Notes: a model not told the origin generated them from the sequence alone. Counted from the stretch's first letter, positions 53,425 to 62,609 are shown. The stretch is DNA of 64,000 nucleotides from Polyangia bacterium (GCA_030424595.1 JAUHWG010000020.1:124001-188000); one strand, 5' to 3'. A program made the numbers and translations.

Positions 53425-55227
53425 CTAGCGGTCAGGCCGGCTGAAGAGGCCGCTGCGACCGGAGCCCGGGGTCGGCGGAGGCGTGCTGCCGCCGGCGCTG
53501 GTCCCAGCCTTCGCGCTCTCCTCCTCCTGCAGCTCCTCGTAGCGCTTGCGGACGATCTCGCCCGCGACCCCGCGGGCGCCGATGCCAAAGGCGATCGCCG
53601 CCGCGAGACAGAGGCTGCCGAAGAGGAGGCCGAAGGTCAGGAGGACGAAGTCCTCGGCGACCTCGAGCTGACGGATCGCCATGGTGAAGGCGAGGATCAG
53701 GACGACGTAGCGGGCGAACTCGGGGAGCCAGCGCTGCCCCTCGCCCTTTTGCCGGGCCTCGATCACGTCGCGGACGTAGTTGCCGATCCCAAGGCCGATG
53801 AGCACCACCGCCATGGCGACGAAGACGTGCTTGATCAGGTAGGCGAGCAGCGAGTTGACGTAGAGGGCCCAGGTGTCGAGCTGGAGGTTGGCGAGGGCCT
53901 GGGCGACAGCGAGGAGGATGATCCCCGCCTGGACCAGGAAGCCCACCAGCTCGCTCGGCTCGCCGAGGCGATCCTCGCGCTCGGCGATCTTGGCGAAGCC
54001 GAGCTTGGCCATCAGGCTGTCAAAGCCGAGGTTGCGGAGACCGGCGGCGACGATGCCCCGGAGGATCCGACCGGCGAAGACCGCGACCGCGATGACCACG
54101 GCCGAGACGACGACGCTCGGCAGGATCAGCCAAAAGCGGCTCATCATCTCGGTGAGCGGCGCGCTCAGGGTGACGAGGCCGACCTCGTTGAAGGCGGCGA
54201 TCGACGCCTGGAGGATGATGAAGCCCATCACCGCGGTGCCGACGACCCAGCTCGCCTTGGCCTGGCCGAAGATCTTGTCGAGACCGATCTTCTCGACGAT
54301 CCGGTTGAGGCCGAGGGAGTCGAGCACGTTGGCGAGCACCGAGCGGACGACCCGCCCGAGGATGTAGCCGCCGAAGAGCAGGAGCGCGGCGAAGGCCAGC
54401 GACGGGACGACGCCGATCAGGCGGTCGAGGGCGTTGTGCAGGGGCCCGGCGATCACCGAGATCTGCAGCGCCTCGAAGGCGCCGGCCAGGCCGACGATCA
54501 TGATCAGGGCGAAGATGACCGAGCCGACGTGCTCGCTGAAGGGCTTGGCCTTCTCCGCGTCGCCGCTCTCCGACTCGGCGTTGAGCTCGGCGAAGCGGCT
54601 GTCGACCCGCAGCGCCTTGAGGCCCCGCGAGATCAGCTTAGAGAGCAGGGTGCCGGCGAAGTAGGCGATCACCAGGATCACGATCGCCTTGCCGACCAGC
54701 GGCAGGGCTTGGATCACGGTGTCGACCAGGCCTTGGATCGGCCCCGCAGCCTGGGAGAGGCCGGCGTACTCGAGCACGCCGACGATCACCAGGAGCATCA
54801 ACAGGTAGTAGACGATGGAGGAGATGAAGCGCTCGAGGCCGTCCTTCTCGGCGGAGCCCTTGGGGTCGCTCTCCTCCAGGAGAACCCCGAGGCGCAGCTT
54901 CTTGGCGATCTTGTTGTCGATCGAGGTGCTGCAGAGGACCCGGTAGATCCCGTAGGCGACGACCTTGGCGACGAACCAACCGGCGATGAAGAGGAGGAGG
55001 GCGAGGAGGATCCGCTCGCCGACCACCATGGCGTTGTCGGTCAGCATCGACTTAAACGCCGACATCCAGCCGCTCGGATCAAAGGCGGAGGCCGCGGCCT
55101 CGGCCGTCGGCTCGGCGGCGGCCCCTGTCTCCGCCGGGGTCGCGGCGGCCGGCGCGGCGACAGCGAGGGCTGGGTAGAGCAGTGGTGTGGTGAGCAGGAG
55201 TGCGAGGGTTCTTCGGTAGAGCGACAC
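53425..55227 (-). CDS. CmpX/TM_helix-type mechanosensitive channel family protein (600 aa)
   Basis: GTG start at 55227 with AAAGGAT about nine bases upstream; the signal-like first segment (TLALLLTTPLLYPALAVAA) follows. The protein is a repeat of membrane-helix modules: a pair of hydrophobic segments, then an amphipathic helix carrying short DxxGxN/KxxGxDK-type motifs (LGLNRIVEKIGLDKIFGQA, LGFDSLMAKLGFAKIAER). This is typical of conserved TM-helix (CmpX-like) proteins related to MscS. Roughly 9-11 spans. A canonical MscS beta domain is not evident. C-terminal tail Ser/Thr/Pro/Gly-rich. Predicted inner-membrane channel; gating role inferred. Confidence 0.8.
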   Translation of the reverse strand: MSLYRRTLALLLTTPLLYPALAVAAPAAATPAETGAAAEPTAEAAASAFDPSGWMSAFKSMLTDNAMVVGERILLALLLFIAGWFVAKVVAYGIYRVLCSTSIDNKIAKKLRLGVLLEESDPKGSAEKDGLERFISSIVYYLLMLLVIVGVLEYAGLSQAAGPIQGLVDTVIQALPLVGKAIVILVIAYFAGTLLSKLISRGLKALRVDSRFAELNAESESGDAEKAKPFSEHVGSVIFALIMIVGLAGAFEALQISVIAGPLHNALDRLIGVVPSLAFAALLLFGGYILGRVVRSVLANVLDSLGLNRIVEKIGLDKIFGQAKASWVVGTAVMGFIILQASIAAFNEVGLVTLSAPLTEMMSRFWLILPSVVVSAVVIAVAVFAGRILRGIVAAGLRNLGFDSLMAKLGFAKIAEREDRLGEPSELVGFLVQAGIILLAVAQALANLQLDTWALYVNSLLAYLIKHVFVAMAVVLIGLGIGNYVRDVIEARQKGEGQRWLPEFARYVVLILAFTMAIRQLEVAEDFVLLTFGLLFGSLCLAAAIAFGIGARGVAGEIVRKRYEELQEEESAKAGTSAGGSTPPPTPGSGRSGLFSRPDR

Positions 55228-55548
55228 GGGGGGAGATCCTTTGCCACAGGAGTGGTGGCTCCACCATCGATCAGGCGCTACCTCCGGGGCAAGGCGCAAA
55301 GCTGTGTATGAGGACCCGAGGACGGTGAGCGCTGGCCCACAGCCAGAGCACACGGGCCCACCCGCGATCACAGGAGCGCCGATGAAGCGCCGGAAGAAGC
55401 GAGCGCTACGAGCCGACAAGGTCGAGCGTTTCGCCTCGGTCCGGGACAGGTCGCGCGTTCTTGTCCTCTCCCCTCCTGTCACTGGTTCCAGACCGCGCCG
55501 GGGACCACGACAGCCGAGGCCGCGGACCCTCCTCTCGCCGAAACGAGC
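55228..55548. other. Intergenic region upstream of the CmpX-type gene
   Basis: No supported gene. Short frames here are arginine/proline-rich and without ribosome-binding sites. It presumably holds the promoter of the leftward membrane-protein gene. Confidence 0.3.
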
Positions 55549-55590
55549 GAAGCCCGTGACGGCGGTCTTGCGACCAGCGCCACGGGCTTC
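55549..55590 (-). terminator. Hairpin after the collagen-like lipoprotein gene
   Basis: GAAGCCCGTG pairs perfectly with CACGGGCTTC (10 bp) around a 22-base loop that holds a smaller GGTC/GACC hairpin. In the leftward direction it is followed by GCTCGTTTCG, a weak T-run. It is 113 bases past the leftward stop at 55703. Confidence 0.5.
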
Positions 55591-55594
55591 TCCA

Positions 55595-55637
55595 CACAGA
55601 ACCTAGAACACAGGACCTAGAACGCAGGGCCTAGAAC
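55595..55637. repeat. Three tandem 14-bp repeats (CAGAACCTAGAACA-like)
   Basis: Units CACAGAACCTAGAA, CACAGGACCTAGAA and CGCAGGGCCTAGAA follow one another with one- or two-base differences, just downstream of the collagen-like lipoprotein gene. Each has CCTAGAA. No coding content. Confidence 0.75.
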
Positions 55638-55702
55638 ATAGTTCGTCGGCGATGCGCAGGGTCGACCTACCAGGCCCCGCGAGCGCCGACGAGCTTCGCC
55701 GA

Positions 55703-56770
55703 CTAGTCGACGTCGGGGTGCTCGCCGCAATCCCCGTCCTTGCCGTCCTTGCCGTGCTCGCCATGCTTGCCGCGCTTGCCGTGCTTGCCGTGCTTGCCCA
55801 TGCCGAAGGGGCCCATCTCGTCCATCGCGTCGACGATGATCCCGCGCTGCTCAGCGCTGAAGAGAGCCTGGAGCTCGAGGACCATCGGCGCGATGTCAGC
55901 CATCGGTGAGCCCTTGAGCGCCTTCATCGAGCTCATGAACGCGTCGACGTCGCTCGCCTGGAAGCTCTCGCTGCGGAACGCCGCGGCGATCTTGGCCTTG
56001 GCGGCCCGGTGCGCGTCCTTGTCGCCCTCGCGCTCAGCCTTGCGCGCGTCACCGAACGCCTCGGCCTTGACCTCGAGGGTCGAGCGCTGGTCGTCGGTGC
56101 ACTCGACCTTGGCGCAGAGCGTCGAGACCATCATCTCCGCCCGGTCGCCGTGGGGACCGCGCTCGCCATGCTCGCCGTCGGGACCGTGCTCGCCCCGCTC
56201 GCCGTGCTCGCCGTGCTCGCCGTGCTCGCCGTGCTCGCCCCGCTTGCCGTGCTTGCCGCGCTTGCCGTGCTTGCCGCGCTTGCCGTGCTTGCCGTGCTTG
56301 CCGCCGAGGAAGTGGAGTCCACGGCGCTCGACGCCGTCAGCGACGATCTCGCGCTGCTCCGGGGTCAGGAGCGCGTGGAGCTCGACAAAGAGGCCCGAGC
56401 GACCGGCCTCCTCCATCATCTTCTCCATGCCCTGATGATGGGCCTGGAGCTGCTCGGCGGTCAGGGTCCCGGCGCGAAAGGCCTCGCCGAGCGCCTTCAT
56501 CTCCGCCTGACGCTCCTCGTGGTGGGCCTTGCGATCGCCCTTGGCGGGGCGATGCTTCGCGAAGAGCTCGTCCAGCGCGACCTCCTGCCCGTCCGTGCAC
56601 TCGATCTTCGCGCAGAGTCGCTCGGTCGGCGAGTGCTTGCCCTGATGGCGAGCCTCCTCGGGGGCCTGCTCCTCCTGGGACGCGCGCTCGTCCGGGGACT
56701 CGGGCTCGCTATCGCAACCGGCGAAGACGAGGGTCAGGGGGAGGCTTAGGGCTGCGATCCAACGGGTCAT
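55703..56770 (-). CDS. Spy/CpxP-like lipoprotein with collagen-like Gly-X-X repeats (355 aa)
   Basis: A lipobox (LVFAGCDSE) anchors the protein. Two homologous helical modules are present, each starting LCAK(I/V)ECTDxQ and containing an LTPEQR/FSAEQRGI-type segment (about residues 50-150 and 210-315), like the LTxxQ helices of Spy/CpxP chaperones. Each module is followed by a Gly-X-X array with His, Lys, Arg and Glu in X: roughly 17 triplets after the first (GKHGKHGKRGKHGKRG...GEHGERG) and about 9 after the second. The Gly periodicity is collagen-like, and the His density suggests metal binding. The family call is by motif only. Start at 56770. Confidence 0.8.
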   Translation of the reverse strand: MTRWIAALSLPLTLVFAGCDSEPESPDERASQEEQAPEEARHQGKHSPTERLCAKIECTDGQEVALDELFAKHRPAKGDRKAHHEERQAEMKALGEAFRAGTLTAEQLQAHHQGMEKMMEEAGRSGLFVELHALLTPEQREIVADGVERRGLHFLGGKHGKHGKRGKHGKRGKHGKRGEHGEHGEHGEHGERGEHGPDGEHGERGPHGDRAEMMVSTLCAKVECTDDQRSTLEVKAEAFGDARKAEREGDKDAHRAAKAKIAAAFRSESFQASDVDAFMSSMKALKGSPMADIAPMVLELQALFSAEQRGIIVDAMDEMGPFGMGKHGKHGKRGKHGEHGKDGKDGDCGEHPDVD

Positions 56771-56950
56771 GGTGGGTTCTCTCCGGCGCCGAGGGGGTTT
56801 CATTTCGGCGACAGGGAGCATCCTGCGCCAGGCGACTCAAGCCCCTGATCTCAGCACGCAAAGCGGACGTAAACGCCGCCGGCCTGGAGAGGAACGCCCG
56901 AGCACCCCGGCCGCGCCGGAGCGGCGCTCAGCCGCCCTCCCAGCTGCTCC

Positions 56951-58513
56951 CTAGAAGCTAGCCGGCAGGTCCCATGAGCTGAGGACCCCCGGGGCGACGT
57001 ACTTCACCGGCGTAAACCAGAGCTTGCCGCTCGGGCTGACGGCGACCCGCCCCTTGCTCGGCATCGTCGCGAAGTCGCTGACCTCCCCCGTAAACGGGCG
57101 GACGCGGACGACGTCGAGGTCGGCGAGGCTGGCGTAGACGTCCCCCGTGAACGCGTCGTGGCTGAGGCTGGTGATGTCGCTCATGAGGTCGACGACGAAC
57201 TCCGCCTCCTTGGTCGCCGTGTTGAAGCGATAGAGGCCGCCGCCGATCAGCCCGACGAGGATGTGCACCGAGGAGATCGGCGCGCTCGCGGTGACCCTGG
57301 CGTCAAACTTGTACTCGACGTCGACCGTGCCCTTTTCCAGGTCCGCGGAGTTGTAGTCGCCGTTCGCCGTCTGGTTGCCGACGTAGAGGATCCGATCCTC
57401 GCCCCAGCTCAGGCCCTGCGGTCCCCCGTCGAGCCACTTGTTGGCGAAGGGTCCCATCCCCTGGGTCGCCTCCGCGAAGAGGACGATCGGCAGCGGCATG
57501 TTCATGTTCGCCTCGTCGAGGCGGGCGACGCCGCGGGCGCTCGGGTTGTTGTTGCAGCTGCCGCAGGTCGGGCAGCAGATGTAGGTCAGGGCGACCTCGC
57601 CGAGCCCCTCGACCGCGACCGGCGGCGGCGCCTCGGCGGCGAAGCGCTCCTCCGGCGGCAGCTTGGCCTGGGGGATCGTCAGCTTGCGCAGGACCCGGAC
57701 CTCGCCCTGATCGTAGTCGCCGATCCCGCCCCAGGTCGACAGCTCACCGCCTGGGGTCATCCGCCGGAGGAACTCCTGGCCGCCGCTCAAGGTCACCGAC
57801 CAGGCGTTGCAGTCGTCGGCGAAGTCGATGCCGACGATGTCGTTGGCGAAGGGACCGTTGAGCAGATCGGCGCTCGCCTCCTCGCACTCGACCTCGCGCT
57901 CGCAGGCGCACAGCGATCCCCAGCAGGCGCCCTCGTCGGTGCAGGTGACGGCGGAGCAGGGCGCGACCGCGATGCAGGCGCCCTGGCCGTCACAGACGCT
58001 GCCGGGGCCGCAGAGCTGATCGTCGCAGACCTCGCTGGCGCCGGAGAGCGTACAGGTCGCGCCCGCGTCCTGGCACTCGCCGCTCAAGACATCGCAGACC
58101 TGACCGGGGGCGCAGGGATCCGGATCCTGCCCCTGGCAGGAGGTGACGCAGACATCGTCGACGCAGCTCTGGTTTGGCTGATCGCAGGCGCCGCAGCCGA
58201 GCCCCTCGGTCGTCCCCTCCGTCGTCCCCTCCGTCGTCGACTCCGTCGCCGTCCCGGTCTCCGTCGCTGTCTCGCTCGCCGTCGAGGTCTCGCTCGCGCC
58301 GGTGGTCGGATCGCTGCTCGCCGTCGTCTCGCTCGTCTCGCCCGTCTCGGTCGCCTCGCCCGTGCCCGTGACCGTCGCCGTCGCGCTCGCCGTCGCCGTC
58401 GCTGTCACCGTCGCTGTTGAGCTCGCCTCACCGTCATCCCCGCACGCCGCCGAGAGGACCAGGGAGGTCGCAGCGAGCACCGTGATGACCTTCGCTTGAA
58501 AATGCATCGACAT
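56951..58513 (-). CDS. Cys-rich Thr-stalk lipoprotein with C-terminal propeller-like domain (520 aa)
   Basis: Start at 58513 with GGCGGAG just upstream. Lipobox LSAACGDD. A Thr/Ala/Glu stalk of about 70 residues leads to a Cys-rich region with roughly 22 cysteines (about residues 100-225; CGACDQPNQSCVDDVCVTSC, CDDQLCGPGSVCDGQGAC). The last 300 residues look like a beta-propeller: WSVTLSGGQEFLRRMTPGGE, EDRILYVGNQTANGDYNSAD, GGGLYRFNTATKEAEFVVDL and GRVAVSPSGKLWFTPVKYVA. It is probably a surface lipoprotein. There is an unusual CCPTCGSCNNN loop in the propeller part. Confidence 0.85.
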   Translation of the reverse strand: MSMHFQAKVITVLAATSLVLSAACGDDGEASSTATVTATATASATATVTGTGEATETGETSETTASSDPTTGASETSTASETATETGTATESTTEGTTEGTTEGLGCGACDQPNQSCVDDVCVTSCQGQDPDPCAPGQVCDVLSGECQDAGATCTLSGASEVCDDQLCGPGSVCDGQGACIAVAPCSAVTCTDEGACWGSLCACEREVECEEASADLLNGPFANDIVGIDFADDCNAWSVTLSGGQEFLRRMTPGGELSTWGGIGDYDQGEVRVLRKLTIPQAKLPPEERFAAEAPPPVAVEGLGEVALTYICCPTCGSCNNNPSARGVARLDEANMNMPLPIVLFAEATQGMGPFANKWLDGGPQGLSWGEDRILYVGNQTANGDYNSADLEKGTVDVEYKFDARVTASAPISSVHILVGLIGGGLYRFNTATKEAEFVVDLMSDITSLSHDAFTGDVYASLADLDVVRVRPFTGEVSDFATMPSKGRVAVSPSGKLWFTPVKYVAPGVLSSWDLPASF

Positions 58514-58682
58514 ACTCCGCCCTGACACTATCACCGCCGATCGTCGGGGCTCCACGGTGAAGGACGTCGCTCCGTCGCTCCGTCGCTCCGTCGATCCGGC
58601 AGCCCCCTCTTCACCGGAGGTCGCTCGCCCCCTACACAGGGGAGCTCTCGGCCCATGCGCCAGGAGCAGCACAAGCGGTTGG

Positions 58683-59810
58683 TCACTCGTGGGGCGGCTG
58701 CGCGAGGAGCCTCGCAGGCCCGCGTCCATCGGCGTCGACGCTCAGGAGCTCGACCTCAAACCAAGCCCAGGGCTCAGCGCCCTCTCGCTGGGCGGTCCAG
58801 CTGACCTGCGAGCGCACGGGGACGCGGATGCCGTCGTCGCCGAGCGGCGCGGCGGGCCCGATCGCGATCGTCCACTCCTCGAGCTCGTCATCGCGATAGC
58901 GCATCGCCCAAAACTCGCTCGGGTCGCCGGCCTCGTCGAACGAGAAGACCCCCTCGACCTCGAGGCCTCCGGCGATGAAGGTCGCCTGGGCGCTGGACTC
59001 CGAGAGCTGCTGCCACTGGACATAGGGCTCGACCGCCGCCGCGGGGCACCACACCAGCTCTGCGAGGAAGCGCAGCGCGGCCCCCTGATCGATCCTCGGC
59101 CCGGACGCGTCCGCCACCGCGACGAGGCCGAAGAGCTCGATCCGCATCCTCCCCTCGCCGCGGAAGAGGTCGTCTCGCCCGAGCAGGTGCACGCCCGGCG
59201 CGGCCCGAACGTCGACGATCCACTCGAAGGCGGGCGAGCTCGGCGTGATCCACTGCTCGGCGACGAAGGGCATCCACGAGCCCTCCTCCGTGGTCCGCAT
59301 CCTCCCCCGCTGCGCGAGGTGGACGATCCGCCGACGAGGCTTGCCCACCGCCCCCGAGCGCTCGACCCAGCGCCGGACCACCGGCGGAAGGCCGTCGAGC
59401 TCATCAGCGCGCAGGGGCGGCTCGTCGAGCGCCTGCGCGCCTGCGACGGCCTCAAGCTGCTCGGCGGCGCTCCGCTCAAAGCGCCAGCGGCCGGCCCCCG
59501 CGAGGACCACGGCGAGGATGATCAGGTTGGCGACGGTGCCGGCCTTCGCGTCCTGCCAGAAGACGATGATCACGACCTGCGAGGCGACCAGAGCCGGCAG
59601 GACGATCATCCACCAGGAGGCTGCGCCGAGCGCCCGTGCTGCGGCACCAGCGAGGAGGGACATCGCGACGAGGAGCCAGACGAGCGCCCAGGTCCGGCTG
59701 ATCGGCAGCGTCAGCGCGTCGAGCTTGGCCAGGCCAAATCCCTTCGCGAACCCCATGAGGTGGATGAGAGCGTGGAGGGAGAGGAGGACTCCGAAGACGA
59801 TCGTTCCCAC
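58683..59810 (-). CDS. DUF6544-family membrane protein (375 aa)
   Basis: Three to four N-terminal membrane spans (IVFGVLLSLHALIHLMGFAK, RTWALVWLLVAMSLLAG, WWMIVLPALVASQVVIIVFW, LIILAVVLAGAG) precede a soluble C-terminal domain. LPPVVRRWVERSGAVGKPRR opens it, followed by LAQRGRMRTTEEGSWMPFVA, PGVHLLGRDDLFRGEGRM, VADASGPRIDQGAALRFLAE and VEPYVQWQQLSESSAQATF. I recognise these blocks as the DUF6544 domain. The role of the family is unknown. The gene is monocistronic; its stop is 169 bases from the start of the leftward gene at 58513. Confidence 0.82.
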   Translation of the reverse strand: MGTIVFGVLLSLHALIHLMGFAKGFGLAKLDALTLPISRTWALVWLLVAMSLLAGAAARALGAASWWMIVLPALVASQVVIIVFWQDAKAGTVANLIILAVVLAGAGRWRFERSAAEQLEAVAGAQALDEPPLRADELDGLPPVVRRWVERSGAVGKPRRRIVHLAQRGRMRTTEEGSWMPFVAEQWITPSSPAFEWIVDVRAAPGVHLLGRDDLFRGEGRMRIELFGLVAVADASGPRIDQGAALRFLAELVWCPAAAVEPYVQWQQLSESSAQATFIAGGLEVEGVFSFDEAGDPSEFWAMRYRDDELEEWTIAIGPAAPLGDDGIRVPVRSQVSWTAQREGAEPWAWFEVELLSVDADGRGPARLLAQPPHE

Positions 59811-59948
59811 CCCGTCGAAGTACGGGCGCCAGCTCGCGACACCCAGCGCAAACTTGACGTCGTCGCCGGCGTCGCGGTCGACCGACCAGCCGCGCGCCCA
59901 GGAGCTGGACCTGGCCTCGCGGCGCAGAGAAGGGCTCAGCGCCCCCGA

Positions 59949-60425
59949 CTACGGGTAGAGGATCTCTGGCCCGGCGCAGGGCTCGGTGAGCACGAGCTCC
60001 ACCTCGAGCTCGTGCGCCGGAAAGTCCTCGAGCTCGATGATCCCGGCGGGCTCGGGAGCAGCTCCCGGAGCGCAGAGAGCACCGTCTCCGTCTCGGTCGA
60101 GCCAGGCGTAGACGACGAGGCCCTCGCCGTTCTCCATCGGCACCAGGACCGACTCCGCGAACTCCCCGAGCCCATCGAGCTCGAGGTCGGTGATCGGCCG
60201 CAGGGGGTAGGCGAGCGTCCCCGCGCCGGAGCGGGCGTGGAGCACCTCGACGTGGACCCGACCTCCGCTCGGCTCCCCCTCGGCGACGTCGATCGTGCCG
60301 CTGAGGTTGACCTCGTAGAGGGTCGTGTCGTCGTTGACGCAGGCGCCCAGGCAGATGCCCGCGAGGAGGCTGACGATGGCGGCGAGGCCGGCCGCGAGCC
60401 GACGCTGAGGAGCCTGGCGGTTCAT
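59949..60425 (-). CDS. Small lipoprotein of an outer-membrane operon (158 aa)
   Basis: Lipobox ICLGACVND. The mature part is a beta-type domain (LYEVNLSGTIDVAEGEPSG, RVHVEVLHARSGAGTL) with a calcium-loop-like DRDGDGALCAPG and ends GPEILYP. No family recognised. It overlaps by four bases the upstream barrel gene and is the last gene of the amidohydrolase operon. Confidence 0.8.
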   Translation of the reverse strand: MNRQAPQRRLAAGLAAIVSLLAGICLGACVNDDTTLYEVNLSGTIDVAEGEPSGGRVHVEVLHARSGAGTLAYPLRPITDLELDGLGEFAESVLVPMENGEGLVVYAWLDRDGDGALCAPGAAPEPAGIIELEDFPAHELEVELVLTEPCAGPEILYP

Positions 60426-61381
60426 AGCGAAGGTCCTCCAGAGACGGGGTCGAGGCTCGCGCCCGTGTGCGCGTAGGGGGGCATGACCCGCGCAGCCCGA
60501 GCGCTCGCGGCGTCGCCGCTTTGGGTACGGCTCTGACTCTTGCCGCGGCTCCTACGCTTCTTGCTCGCGCCGGGATCTTGGCGGAAGCCGCCGATGATGA
60601 TCCCCCCGTGCGCCCCTGGGATAGCGATCGTCTCAGGGGCGTCGACCCAGGTGAGATCGACGCCGAGGTCGAGGCCGACGCGGCGGGTGATCGGCACGGC
60701 GACGCCGACGGTGCCCCAGCCGGTCCACTCGCCGCGCAGCGACCAGGAGCGCTCCTCGCCAGCGGCGCGGATCACCGTCGTCCGATCGGCGAGGAGGGTG
60801 TGCTGGCTGCCGAGCATGATGTAGGGGGCGACCCTGCGCAGAGGCGCCGCGATCCGGACCCGCAGCTCCGCGTTGGGGCCGCGACGACCGAGCTCCCCGG
60901 ACTGGAAGAGCCAGCCGAGGAGCGCCTCGCCGCCGATCCGCAGGCGCGGGAGGTTGACCCAGAGCATCGCCAGGCCCGCCGCCGGGCGCCAGCGCCGGGC
61001 GAGCGCGGTCTGGACCTCGACCAGCGGCGAGAGGCCGTGGCGAAGCCCGAGCTGCAGGCGGACCCCCCACCAGGGGTATCCCGCGGTGGCGCTGGCGAGC
61101 CAACGACCCTCGGAGGAGACCCCCGAGGCCCCCTCGAAGGCGCTGGGCTCGACGCCGATCCGCGCGCGCAGGGCCGTGCTCCGGGTGAAGGTCGCCGGCA
61201 CCCCCGCGGGTCCGCGTCCATGGCCGACCCGAGCGTTGCCCGGCGTGTCGGAAGACGCCGGCGCAGCACCGTCGTCGGTCGACGCCGCCTCGAGCGGCGC
61301 GCTGGCGTCGCGGGCCGTGGGCGCCGGGGCCTCCTCCGCGAGGAGGAGGAGCGACGCGCCGAGCAGGGAAGAGATGATCAT
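60422..61381 (-). CDS. Probable outer-membrane beta-barrel protein (319 aa)
   Basis: A short N-terminal hydrophobic segment (MIISSLLGASLLLLAEE) acts as signal peptide, then a 40-residue Ala/Asp-rich stretch. The rest consists of alternating amphipathic strands with Trp/Tyr/Gly: WLASATAGYPWWGVRLQLGL, PYIMLGSQHTLLADRTTVIR and GVAVPITRRVGLDLGVDLTW. The C-terminus is basic (KKRRSRGKSQSR) rather than aromatic, which is unusual for a barrel. Flanked by genes with four-base overlaps: amidohydrolase upstream, small lipoprotein downstream. Confidence 0.7.
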   Translation of the reverse strand: MIISSLLGASLLLLAEEAPAPTARDASAPLEAASTDDGAAPASSDTPGNARVGHGRGPAGVPATFTRSTALRARIGVEPSAFEGASGVSSEGRWLASATAGYPWWGVRLQLGLRHGLSPLVEVQTALARRWRPAAGLAMLWVNLPRLRIGGEALLGWLFQSGELGRRGPNAELRVRIAAPLRRVAPYIMLGSQHTLLADRTTVIRAAGEERSWSLRGEWTGWGTVGVAVPITRRVGLDLGVDLTWVDAPETIAIPGAHGGIIIGGFRQDPGASKKRRSRGKSQSRTQSGDAASARAARVMPPYAHTGASLDPVSGGPSL

Positions 61382-62394
61382 CGACCCGCCTCCGCGCCGA
61401 AGACCTTGATGAAGTTGCCGGCGAGAACGGCCCGGATCTCCTCCGTGTCGTACTCCGCGCCCTCCATCGCCGTGACCGTCCGTTGCAGGTAGTCGCTGAC
61501 AAAGCCGGGGCTTTGGGGACCGTCGCTGCCGTAGATGACCCGGTCGATCACCTCGCCCTCCTTGATCCGCTCGAAGGCGGTCAGGAGGATCTCGCCGTCG
61601 GGATCGTTGCCCGCCGAGCCGAGGGCGCTGGGCTCGAGGTAGACGTTGGGGTAGCGGCGGGCGAGGTCGATGCAGGTGTCGAGCTCGCCTATCTCGTCGC
61701 GGACGAAGTCGTAGCCGAGGTGGCCGAGGATGAAGATCGTCTGGGGAAAGGCGGCGATCGCCGGCTCTAGGTAGGCCGGGTCTGTGTACTCGGGGGCCTG
61801 CGCGATCCCGGGGAAGGGGCTGTTGCCGGTGTGGAGGTAGACCGGCTTGCCGAGGCGACCGGCGACCTCGTAGATCCCAAAATACTCGGGGTCGTCCATC
61901 CGGAAGTGCATATGCGCGTGGGCCAGCTTGACCCCGACCATCCCCGGCGCGCCGAGGGCGTCCTCCAAGCGACTCAGCTCCTTGCTCGCGTCGCTGCGCC
62001 AGTCGTCGACCCGGAGGCTGGCGAGGCCGAGGAAGCGATCCGGATGCTCGGCGACGGCCGAGATGACGAGCGAGTTCGAGGCGATCCCGACCGTCCGCGG
62101 AGCGTAGACCGCGAAGAGAACGCCGACGTCGACGCCCGCCGCGTCGAGCTCCCGGACGATCCCGTCGGCCGAGAGCGTCGTCTCCGCGAGGCGCCCCGGG
62201 TTGAGCTTGAAGGGCCAGGGAAAGCGCTCGGCGAGGAACTCCTGGGTGTCCGGCGGGACACCGTCCCAGTCCCCCGGGTGGAGGTGCATGTCGATCACCG
62301 GGATCCGCTCGCCGTCGATCACCACGCCGACGGGTTCAGCGTCGCCGCAGGTCAGGGCGAGCGCGCACGGGATCAGCCACCAACGCCGGAGCAT
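61378..62394 (-). CDS. Amidohydrolase-2 family lipoprotein (338 aa)
   Basis: Metal-dependent hydrolase of the TIM-barrel amidohydrolase-2 group. IPVIDMHLHPGDWDGV has the HxH metal ligands (residues about 35-40). KPVYLHTGNSP contributes the next His, IFILGHLGYDFV the fourth, and YGSDGPQSPGFV the Asp. The N-terminal signal (PCALALTCGDAEP) has a Cys that could be lipidated, so it works in the periplasm or outer membrane, unusual for this family. Substrate unknown. First gene of a three-gene leftward operon with four-base overlaps. Confidence 0.9.
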   Translation of the reverse strand: MLRRWWLIPCALALTCGDAEPVGVVIDGERIPVIDMHLHPGDWDGVPPDTQEFLAERFPWPFKLNPGRLAETTLSADGIVRELDAAGVDVGVLFAVYAPRTVGIASNSLVISAVAEHPDRFLGLASLRVDDWRSDASKELSRLEDALGAPGMVGVKLAHAHMHFRMDDPEYFGIYEVAGRLGKPVYLHTGNSPFPGIAQAPEYTDPAYLEPAIAAFPQTIFILGHLGYDFVRDEIGELDTCIDLARRYPNVYLEPSALGSAGNDPDGEILLTAFERIKEGEVIDRVIYGSDGPQSPGFVSDYLQRTVTAMEGAEYDTEEIRAVLAGNFIKVFGAEAGR

Positions 62395-62486
62395 CGCCCC
62401 CTTGAGACCACGAGAGGACCTTCCCCGTCAATCGCTGAGCCGCGGGGGACCCTCACGCGCGCTCTTAAGCGGTGAATTCGGGGATT

Positions 62487-62609
62487 CAGGGGTCGCCTCG
62501 CGGTTGATGCGCACGCGCTCTCTCTCCGCTCGAGCCTTCAGGACCCCTCCGGCGCTAGCGGTCGCGTAGGCCTGCGCGAGCGCGCGGGGCTCTCACCGCG
62601 GGCTCCTAG
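62487..62609. repeat. Dispersed stop-codon-linked inverted-repeat element, copy 5 (degenerate)
   Basis: The right end GAGCGCGCGGGGCTCTC...CCGCGGGCTCCTAG parallels the right end of copy 4, and CTAG at 62606-62609 supplies the TAG stop of the leftward feoB gene. The left part is weakly conserved (CGGGGATTCAGGGGTCGC), so the left boundary is uncertain. Confidence 0.6.

Noticed and set aside
53272..55311. 679-codon rightward open frame opposite the CmpX-type gene
   Set aside because: Highly charged Asp/Glu/Arg/His composition with no domains; it is the antisense shadow of the leftward membrane-protein gene, common at this GC content.
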